Shown piece by piece: positions 1 through 6,154 of a stretch of DNA of 35,118 nucleotides; the stretch's first letter is position 1; each line of letters starts with the position of its first letter. The translations under genes were made by a program, and so were the position numbers. Where the stretch lies: contig NZ_NYVD01000166.1 in NCBI RefSeq assembly GCF_002684405.1, positions 1 through 35,118 on the forward strand, written 5' to 3'. The notes under the pieces are model-generated. The model saw only the letters and a program-made list of their open reading frames with translations, was not told the origin of the DNA and searched no databases. The DNA comes from Parvibaculum sp. GTDB taxonomy: Bacteria; Pseudomonadota; Alphaproteobacteria; Parvibaculales; Parvibaculaceae.

Positions 1-130
1 CCTCTCCCGGGCCCGTCTTTCCGGCCCCGCCCTTTCCCGCCGCATGCGCGGTATCATGCGCATCGGCCGGGAAGTCGTCCGCATGCGATTGGCCCCTATC
101 CGACAGCTCGTCCTCGCTCACACTTGCCAT
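1..130 (-). CDS. Probable 5' end of ChvG-type sensor histidine kinase (partial)
   Basis: An open frame runs leftwards from ATG at 130 to the window edge without a stop (43 codons). It starts 47 bp after the chvI stop, on the same strand. The visible N-terminus begins MASVSEDELSD and is polar and rich in Asp, Ala and Gly, with no membrane segment yet. In rhizobia and relatives chvI is normally followed by the membrane kinase gene chvG, whose product has a variable polar N-terminus before its first membrane helix, so position is the main argument. No good Shine-Dalgarno lies just upstream of this ATG (a GGAA is about 20 nt away), so the exact start is uncertain. It could be chance open frame; the kinase domains would lie outside the window. 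Confidence 0.45.
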   Translation of the reverse strand, partial: MASVSEDELSDRGQSHADDFPADAHDTAHAAGKGGAGKTGPGE

Positions 131-177
131 TTGCCATGCGTTTAACGGGCTTCCGCGATATTGCCGTCCGCGGGGCC

Positions 178-885
178 TCAGGCCTCCCGGTAGCGGTAGC
201 CGACGCCATAGAGGGTTTCGATCGCATCGAACTCCTTGTCGACTTCCTTGAACTTCTTGCGCAGCCGCTTGATGTGGCTGTCGATGGTGCGGTCGTCCAC
301 ATAGACCTGATCGTCATAGGCGGCGTCCATCAGCGAGTCGCGGCTCTTCACATAGCCGGGGCGCTGCGCCAGCGACTGCAGGATCAGAAATTCCGTCACG
401 GTGAGGACCACCGCCTCCCCGCCCCAGGTGCAGGCATGGCGGTCGGGATCGAGCAGCAGCTTGCCGCGCTCCAGCACCGCCGCCGCTTCGGTCTCGCCGC
501 CGTTCGCGGCCTCGCCCTTGGTGTTCTGCGCCCGGCGCAGCACCGCCTTGACGCGCTCCACAAGCAGGCGCTGGGAGAAGGGCTTCTTGATGTAGTCGTC
601 GGCGCCCATCTTGAGACCGAACAGCTCGTCGATCTCATCGTCCTTGGAGGTGAGGAAGATCACCGGCATGTCGGATTTCTGGCGCAGGCGACGCAGCAGT
701 TCCATCCCGTCCATGCGCGGCATCTTGATATCGAAGACGGCGACATCGGGCGGATTCGCGCCAAGTCCGGCCAGCGCCGCGGCGCCGTCGGTATAGGTCT
801 GGACGTGATAGCCCTCGGCCTCGAGCGCCATGCTCACCGAGGTCAGAATATTCCGGTCGTCGTCAACCAGCGCGATGGTTGGCAT
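178..885 (-). CDS. chvI: OmpR-family response regulator ChvI
   Basis: DNA-binding response regulator of 235 aa, the cytoplasmic partner of the ChvG/ExoS sensor kinase. In rhizobia and Brucella this system controls envelope, acid and host responses. Residues 1-120 form the receiver domain, with the acidic pocket VDDD (D8-D10), phospho-acceptor D52 in VFDIKMP, the T/S switch near T79 and conserved K101 in KKPF. The C-terminal 100 residues are a winged-helix domain ending in the typical GVGYRY motif. The frame is open further upstream to a start at 930, but ATG 885 is chosen because the protein then begins directly with [10 protein letters not shown] and AAGGAAC lies 9-10 nt before it. It is divergent from the M20 peptidase gene. 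The identification rests on overall sequence resemblance and on pckA nearby. Confidence 0.88.
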   Translation of the reverse strand: MPTIALVDDDRNILTSVSMALEAEGYHVQTYTDGAAALAGLGANPPDVAVFDIKMPRMDGMELLRRLRQKSDMPVIFLTSKDDEIDELFGLKMGADDYIKKPFSQRLLVERVKAVLRRAQNTKGEAANGGETEAAAVLERGKLLLDPDRHACTWGGEAVVLTVTEFLILQSLAQRPGYVKSRDSLMDAAYDDQVYVDDRTIDSHIKRLRKKFKEVDKEFDAIETLYGVGYRYREA

Positions 886-1147
886 ATTTGCCCGTTCCTT
901 TTGGCTCTGTTCGTCTGGGCCTTCCGGCATTCCAAATTACCCCGCTCTTCGCGTCGCCCCCCGGCAAGCAAGGAGGCTTAGGGTCGCTTTTGGCCCAAAA
1001 TGTGGCCGCATTATACCGGCGAAGAGGGCGGCTTACCATGACGCGCTGGAGGAGAGCGACGTTTGACATCCCGTATCTTTCCCGGCCACTTCTAGGCCCA
1101 TCGTTACAAATCGCCCGAAAAGGGCGGCAGCCGTCTGGGGGAAACCG

Positions 1148-2650
1148 ATGCTGAAACGTGCTCTGCTGGGCATAGCCGGCCTTTTTGTCATTCTTGTCGC
1201 CGTGCTGGTGGTCCGCACGCTCATGGTCCCCCCGCTACCGCCGGCAGAGACCGCCTCCGCCGACAATTCACACGCAGAACAGGCCGCGCGGCACCTTTCG
1301 GAGGCTGTCCGCTTCAAGACCGTTTCCCACCAGACCGGCGCCGCGCCTGAGGAGATCGCCGCCTCGCACCGGGCCATGACGGGCTTCCGGAACTGGCTCT
1401 CGGAGACCTATCCGGCTTTTACAAAAGCCACGACGCGCGAGATCGCGGGCGGCTACAGCCTGCTTTTCACCTGGAAGGGAACCGACCCTTCCCTGAAGCC
1501 CATCCTGCTCATGTCGCATTTCGACGTGGTGCCCGTGGTGCCCGGCACCGAGAGCAAATGGGAGGAACCGCCCTTTTCCGGCAAGATCGCCGGCGGCTAT
1601 GTGTGGGGACGCGGCACCATCGACACCAAGGGATCGCTCGTCGCCATGGTCGAAGCGGCCAACCTCCTGGCCTCGGAGGGCTTCCGGCCTGCGCGCACCG
1701 TGATGTTCGCATTCGGGCATGACGAGGAACTGGGCGGCGATGAAGGCAATACGCAGATCGCCGCGATGCTCAAGCAGCGGGGCGTCGAACTCGCCTGGGT
1801 CGCGGATGAGGGCGGCGTGATCGGCGAGCATCTCCTGCCCGGCGTTTCGGCTCCAGTGGCCCTGATCGGCGTCGCGGAGAAGGGCTACATCTCGCTCAGG
1901 CTGACCGCCCGTGCGCAGGGCGGTCACTCCTCCATGCCGCCTGCCGTGGCGGAAACCGCAATCGGGCGGCTGTCGCGCGCCATCGACCGGCTCGACCGCG
2001 CGCCCTTCGACAGCGAGATGGAAGGCACCTCGCGCCACATGATCGAAGGCCTGGCCCCCGCAGTGCCGTTCCTGCGCCGCATGGTCTTCGCCAATATGTG
2101 GCTCTTCGAGCCGCTGGTGCGCGGCACGCTGGAAAAAAGCCACTCCGGCGCCGCGCAGCTTCACACCACCATTTCGCCCACCATCATCGAGGGCGGCACG
2201 AAGGAAAACGTGCTGCCGCCGGAAGCCTCCGCCGTGGTCAATTTCCGCATCCATCCGCGCGACAGCGCCGAAAAGATCATCGATCACGTGACGCAGGCGG
2301 TGGACGATCCGGAGATCGACATCGAACCCCTCCCCGGCATTCGGGAAGCGTCGAAGGTTTCGAATGTGAACGGGCCGGCCTATCGCACCCTCACCCGGGT
2401 GGTGAAGGAGAGCTTCCCCGGAATCGTGCCTGTGCCGAACCTGACCGTGGGAGGCACGGATTCCCGCCACTACCTGCCCTTGACCGACAATGTGTTCCGT
2501 TTCATTCCCGTGCGCATGGGCCCCGGAGACCTGGCTCGTTTTCACGGCACGAATGAGCGGATTTCGGTCGAGAATATGGGGGAGGCGGTCGGCTTCTATC
2601 TCCGCCTGATGAAGGAACTCGGCCCGGAAAAGGACGAGGCGGCCTCGTAG
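1148..2650 (+). CDS. M20 family metallopeptidase, carboxypeptidase S / PM20D1-like, membrane-anchored
   Basis: A 500-aa di-zinc hydrolase. Residues 5-27 are a hydrophobic helix following MLKR, so the enzyme is probably anchored to the inner membrane and faces the periplasm. Metal and catalytic residues of the M20 family are all visible: H124 and D126 in SHFDVVPV, D159 in GRGTIDTKG, E193/E194 in HDEELGG, D220 in VADEGG and H441 in GGTDSRHY. The GGHSS segment opens the lid/dimerisation domain in the middle. Length and motif spacing match the CPS1/PM20D1 branch, whose members act on peptides or N-acyl amino acids; the substrate here is unknown. The ATG follows a G-rich GGGGGAAA Shine-Dalgarno by about 5 nt. 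The gene lies alone between chvI and pckA. No terminator is obvious downstream. Confidence 0.85.
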   Translation: MLKRALLGIAGLFVILVAVLVVRTLMVPPLPPAETASADNSHAEQAARHLSEAVRFKTVSHQTGAAPEEIAASHRAMTGFRNWLSETYPAFTKATTREIAGGYSLLFTWKGTDPSLKPILLMSHFDVVPVVPGTESKWEEPPFSGKIAGGYVWGRGTIDTKGSLVAMVEAANLLASEGFRPARTVMFAFGHDEELGGDEGNTQIAAMLKQRGVELAWVADEGGVIGEHLLPGVSAPVALIGVAEKGYISLRLTARAQGGHSSMPPAVAETAIGRLSRAIDRLDRAPFDSEMEGTSRHMIEGLAPAVPFLRRMVFANMWLFEPLVRGTLEKSHSGAAQLHTTISPTIIEGGTKENVLPPEASAVVNFRIHPRDSAEKIIDHVTQAVDDPEIDIEPLPGIREASKVSNVNGPAYRTLTRVVKESFPGIVPVPNLTVGGTDSRHYLPLTDNVFRFIPVRMGPGDLARFHGTNERISVENMGEAVGFYLRLMKELGPEKDEAAS

Positions 2651-2969
2651 CGGCCCGTCTTCCCTCCGTCCGGACAAGGGTGGGCGGACGCATCGCCGCA
2701 GTGGCTGCAAGCTGTTCGCAAAGCTGTTGCGCAGGGCAGGGCTGCCCACTATGTTGGCGCCGAAATTCGGGGCGCGGGCAGTCGATGACGCCCAAATTGG
2801 CCCCGAAATTGCTGTTTTTCGGCGAAAAGACGCCAATTTGGCGCGCAACCCTGCTATGGCCGCGCGACAGTGATAAGTTTCCGTTTCCGCGCCTTGCGGC
2901 GAGAGGAAGCGGACAGATAATCAGCTTTCGGCCCGGATGGGGGCCGCCAAGGACCACGAGGAGAGAAGC
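2651..2969. other. 319-bp gene-free region upstream of pckA
   Basis: This region separates the M20 peptidase gene from pckA. Its right half carries the repeated motifs annotated at 2754-2842. No convincing coding frame was seen: an open frame across it ends before pckA and overlaps the operator-like repeats. No clear sigma-70 promoter pair could be assigned. The region most likely holds the pckA promoter and regulatory sites. Confidence 0.6.
2754..2842. promoter_or_regulatory. Cluster of operator-like repeats upstream of pckA
   Basis: Two near-identical 14-mers, TTGGCGCCGAAATT at 2754-2767 and TTGGCCCCGAAATT at 2797-2810, are direct repeats 43 bp apart (about four helical turns). CCAAATTGG (2792-2800) and GCCAATTTGGC (2832-2842) are short palindromes with one-base centres, 41 bp apart. 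Such phased sites are usual for a dimeric or tetrameric regulator. In Sinorhizobium pckA is controlled by the LacI-type regulator PckR, but I cannot match these sites to its operator, so the regulator is unknown. Confidence 0.4.
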
Positions 2970-4583
2970 GTGAAACAGACCGGGCCCTATATCAGCAAGT
3001 TCGGCGTCGACAAAAGCGGCTTCAAAAATCTCGCCGCCGCTCACTGGAACTACCGTCCCGCCGCCCTTTACGAAGAAGGCGTGCGCCGCGGTGAGGGCCA
3101 GATCGCTGCCAACGGCCCCTTCGTCGTCAAGACCGGCGTGCACACCGGCCGCTCGGCGCAGGACAAGTTCATCGTCCGCGACAACGAGACCGAAAACACG
3201 GTCTGGTGGGACAACAACAAGTCGATGACGCCGGAAGCGTTCGACGCGCTCCATGCCGACATGCTGAAGCATGCGGAAGGCAAGGAGCTCTTCGTCCAGG
3301 ATCTTTTCGGCGGCGCCGACAAGACCCACCGTCTCGCCACCCGCGTCTACACGGAATATGCCTGGCACTCGCTCTTCATCCAGAACCTGCTCATCGAGGC
3401 GAAGCCCGAAGAACTGGACAGCTTCTCTCCCCAGTTCACGATCATCGACCTGCCGAGCTTCGAAGCGGATCCGGAGAAATACGGCTGCCGCACCGGCACG
3501 GTGATCGCCTGTAACTTCGACAAGCGGATCGTGCTCATCGGCGGCACGTCCTATGCCGGCGAAATCAAGAAGTCGGTCTTCTCCATGCTCAATTACGAGC
3601 TGCCGCCCAAGCGCGTGATGCCGATGCATTGCTCGGCCAATATCGGCCCGGCGGGCGACACGGCGATCTTCTTCGGCCTGTCCGGCACCGGCAAGACGAC
3701 GCTGTCGGCCGAAGCCAGCCGCACGCTGATCGGCGACGACGAGCATGGCTGGTCGGAAAACGGCGTCTTCAACTTCGAAGGCGGCTGCTATGCGAAGATG
3801 ATCAAGCTCTCCGCGGAAGCCGAGCCGGAAATCTACGCCACCACGCAGCGTTTCGGCACGGTGCTGGAAAACGTCGTGATGGACGAGGACAGCCGTGAGC
3901 TCGACCTCGACAGCGCGGCGCTGGCCGAGAACTCCCGTGGCGCCTACCCGCTCTCCTTCATTCCGAATGCGAGCGACACGGGCACGGGCGGTCATCCGAA
4001 GAACATCATCATGCTGACGGCCGACGCCTTCGGCGTTCTGCCGCCCATCGCGCGCATGACCCCGAGCCAGGCCATGTATCACTTCCTGTCCGGTTACACC
4101 GCGAAGGTCGCGGGCACCGAAAAGGGCGTGACCGAGCCGGAAGCGACCTTCTCCACCTGCTTCGGTGCGCCCTTCATGTCGCGCCACCCCACCGCCTATG
4201 GCAACCTGCTGCGCGACCTCATCGCCGAGCATGGCGTGACCTGCTGGCTGGTGAACACGGGCTGGACGGGCGGTGCCTATGGCATCGGCAACCGTATGCC
4301 GATCAAGGCGACGCGCGCGCTTCTCGCCGCGGCGCTGGACGGCTCGCTCAACAATGCCGAGTTCCGCATCGATCCGAATTTCGGGTTCGAAGTGCCGGTG
4401 AGCGTGCCGGGCGTGGACAACTCCATCATGGACCCGCGCGGCACATGGGCCGACAAGGCCGCCTATGACGTGCAGGCCCAGAAGCTTGTCGGCATGTTCG
4501 TCTCCAACTTCGCGAAGTTCGAGGATCACGTCGATCCGGATGTGCGCGACGCCGCGCCGAACGCCGCGAAGGCTGCCGAATAA
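2970..4583 (+). CDS. pckA: Phosphoenolpyruvate carboxykinase (ATP)
   Basis: Cytoplasmic enzyme (EC 4.1.1.49) that makes phosphoenolpyruvate from oxaloacetate and ATP, the committing step of gluconeogenesis from organic acids. The 537-aa length matches the rhizobial enzymes. Visible landmarks are R61 in HTGRSAQDK (substrate binding), Y196 in GTSYAGE, K201/K202, H220 in MHCSANIG, the P-loop [11 protein letters not shown] (236-246), the metal site GDDEHGW (255-261) and [10 protein letters not shown] near the C-terminus. GTG at 2970 is chosen as start because GAGGAGA lies about 7 nt upstream and the N-terminus then aligns with relatives; an in-frame ATG at 2937 lacks a comparable ribosome site. 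The gene is monocistronic, with operator-like repeats before it and a strong terminator 22 bp after the stop. Confidence 0.96.
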   Translation: MKQTGPYISKFGVDKSGFKNLAAAHWNYRPAALYEEGVRRGEGQIAANGPFVVKTGVHTGRSAQDKFIVRDNETENTVWWDNNKSMTPEAFDALHADMLKHAEGKELFVQDLFGGADKTHRLATRVYTEYAWHSLFIQNLLIEAKPEELDSFSPQFTIIDLPSFEADPEKYGCRTGTVIACNFDKRIVLIGGTSYAGEIKKSVFSMLNYELPPKRVMPMHCSANIGPAGDTAIFFGLSGTGKTTLSAEASRTLIGDDEHGWSENGVFNFEGGCYAKMIKLSAEAEPEIYATTQRFGTVLENVVMDEDSRELDLDSAALAENSRGAYPLSFIPNASDTGTGGHPKNIIMLTADAFGVLPPIARMTPSQAMYHFLSGYTAKVAGTEKGVTEPEATFSTCFGAPFMSRHPTAYGNLLRDLIAEHGVTCWLVNTGWTGGAYGIGNRMPIKATRALLAAALDGSLNNAEFRIDPNFGFEVPVSVPGVDNSIMDPRGTWADKAAYDVQAQKLVGMFVSNFAKFEDHVDPDVRDAAPNAAKAAE

Positions 4584-4605
4584 CAGAACCGGCATTGCCG
4601 AAAAG

Positions 4606-4640
4606 AAAGCCCGGGCCTCACGGCCCGGGCTTTTTCTTTT
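4606..4640 (+). terminator. Rho-independent terminator of pckA
   Basis: A perfect 12-bp stem (4606-4617 with 4622-4633) closes a TCAC loop. The T-rich tail TTTTTCTTTT follows on the plus strand. It lies just after the pckA stop. Confidence 0.9.
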
Positions 4641-4675
4641 GCGGCATTCCTTTCCGTCAGGCCAATGCGTCCAGC

Positions 4676-4933
4676 CTATTTCTTGCTGTTGCTGTTGCCG
4701 TGGCCGTCGCCGGCATGCGTCGGCGTCCAGGATGGCGGGTCGGAAGCGGGGAAGCTTTCTTCCGAGGCTTCGTCCACCGCGTCGTCGTCATGCTTGCGGC
4801 GGGCTTTTTCCTCCGCCTCCTTGGCATCCGCTTCGGCGCCCTTGTCGCCCTTCGGCGTCAGTCCCGCCGGATCCGAGGCCGGAAAACTGCCTTCGACGGC
4901 CTTGTCGAGATCCTTCTTGTCCTTGTCTCCCAT
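4676..4933 (-). CDS. Small acidic protein with two SFPASDP motifs, function unknown
   Basis: An 85-aa hydrophilic protein with no membrane segment or signal peptide. The motif SFPASDP occurs twice, as EGSFPASDPAGLTP near residue 14 and ESFPASDPPSWTP near residue 59, separated by a charged Lys/Glu/Asp/Ala linker. I know this motif from small uncharacterised proteobacterial proteins, but no function can be given. ATG 4933 is chosen over a TTG at 4963 because a perfect AGGAGG lies 7 nt upstream. The composition suggests a largely disordered protein. It stands alone: pckA converges on it, and the membrane-protein cassette lies upstream on the same strand. The strong ribosome site and the internal repeat argue that it is real. 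Confidence 0.72.
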   Translation of the reverse strand: MGDKDKKDLDKAVEGSFPASDPAGLTPKGDKGAEADAKEAEEKARRKHDDDAVDEASEESFPASDPPSWTPTHAGDGHGNSNSKK

Positions 4934-5034
4934 CGGCTGGCCTCCTGATTTTCCCTTGTCCAAGCAGAAAGAGTGTTTCCCCCGAATATGGGGAGAACAT
5001 GGCGGCGATGCCAGCCCGCCCGAAATGGCGGATC

Positions 5035-5061
5035 AATGCGCGTCGTTCCAGTTGTCGGCGG
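5035..5061. repeat. Left copy of 27-bp direct repeat (orphan duplicate of the polA 3' end)
   Basis: These 27 bp are identical to 6157-6183, which encode the last eight residues of DNA polymerase I plus the first base of its stop. Here the copy is not attached to polA: it directly follows the stop codon (5062-5064, minus strand) of the membrane-protein gene. The flanking bases differ on both sides, so the duplication is sharply bounded. Confidence 0.9.
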
Positions 5062-6132
5062 TCATCGCGTCAGGATGTCGAGCGCCTTTTCGACCAATGC
5101 GCCGCCGAACCACGACCCAAGCGGCAAGGCGAGGTAGAGGCCGAAGCGAACAACGGTTGAGACATCCAACGGCCATTCCCGGACGCGTTCAAGACGCTGC
5201 TCAAGCGCGATCAGGGCCGCGAGACGCGAAGCCGTTTCACTGCATTCGCTTTGCCTGAAAGCATCGGCGGACTGAGCAATATCACTGCGCAGTTTATCCA
5301 GTTCCTTCATTTTCGCCCGATCGATCGCGACATGCATCCGCCACATGGGCAGGCCGAAGACCAGAGCGGCGCTGAGCATAAGTCCGATGAAAAGCGGTCC
5401 AAACAAAACCCATACAGTCTGCGCGAAGGACATCAGAAAGACGATAGCGCTTGCCACCACCCATGGCAGCGCCCGGCGAAGGGCGATGCGGCCCAGAGCG
5501 TCAAGGCTGTGAATATTGAACAAATCGATCCTGATACGATGATCGAGATCGTGAAGCAGCAAGCTCGTATGGACACGCAGATAGGAAAGACTGCGGAAGA
5601 TCTTGGCGAACAAAAAAAGCGTCATGGCGGCGAACCAGTAATCGGTAAGTGTCGCGCCAAGCAGATTCAACGGGTGGCCGCCGGGCCGGTAAACAAGGCA
5701 ATAGAATCCGGCACCGACCGCCAACCCGATGGCGCCAAACCCCCTGCTGCGCCTGTGCCCCCTCGCATCCGGCCCGAACTGCATCGCGCTGATATGCTTT
5801 TTGTCGACCATGACGCCGTGGCTTGTCAGCATTTTCAGATCGGCGAGATCGGCCTCGCGCGTATATTCGCTCAGACCGAAAATGGCGCCCCAGAGCAAAG
5901 ACACGCAAATCGCCGTCCATGCGTCATATGAAAGTGTGGTCCCGCCATCATGCGTCACGATGACGGGAAGCGCATTCCACCAGACGCAAAACAGAAAGCT
6001 CGCAAAAACCAGGAGCGAAATCAGGAGGGCCGTGAAGGTAAAACCAAGGGGACTCGCCTGCATGAAGCGCGTTCCCCAGGTGAAGCTGCGTCCCGTCTTG
6101 TCGCCCTGCACGGCTTCGGCCGGTTCGTCCAT
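5062..6132 (-). CDS. Polytopic inner-membrane protein of unknown function (polA-end cassette gene)
   Basis: A 356-aa protein with about six or seven hydrophobic segments, near residues 30-52, 70-88, 131-148, 158-178, 221-242, 244-264 and 325-345. A charged loop follows segment 2 (90-130). A helical, probably coiled-coil stretch at 270-320 precedes the last segment, which contains PLGSWFGGALVEKALD. I do not recognise an enzyme or transporter motif. ATG 6132 is only 22 nt after the polA stop, with AGG about 9 nt upstream, so it can be read from the polA transcript. The lower GC content and the flanking 27-bp repeats mark it as acquired. A role in defence or envelope function is possible, but nothing in the sequence shows it. 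Confidence 0.82.
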   Translation of the reverse strand: MDEPAEAVQGDKTGRSFTWGTRFMQASPLGFTFTALLISLLVFASFLFCVWWNALPVIVTHDGGTTLSYDAWTAICVSLLWGAIFGLSEYTREADLADLKMLTSHGVMVDKKHISAMQFGPDARGHRRSRGFGAIGLAVGAGFYCLVYRPGGHPLNLLGATLTDYWFAAMTLFLFAKIFRSLSYLRVHTSLLLHDLDHRIRIDLFNIHSLDALGRIALRRALPWVVASAIVFLMSFAQTVWVLFGPLFIGLMLSAALVFGLPMWRMHVAIDRAKMKELDKLRSDIAQSADAFRQSECSETASRLAALIALEQRLERVREWPLDVSTVVRFGLYLALPLGSWFGGALVEKALDILTR

Positions 6133-6154
6133 TCAGACTACCTGTCTTCCTGTC

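Noticed and set aside
1268-2848. Antisense open frame of 526 codons opposite the M20 peptidase
   Set aside because: The sense frame has intact catalytic motifs, while this one has none.
2502-4595. Long antisense open frame (697 codons) opposite pckA
   Set aside because: It is a shadow of the highly biased pckA coding frame. It has no ribosome site, no recognisable domain and crosses the pckA operator and terminator regions.
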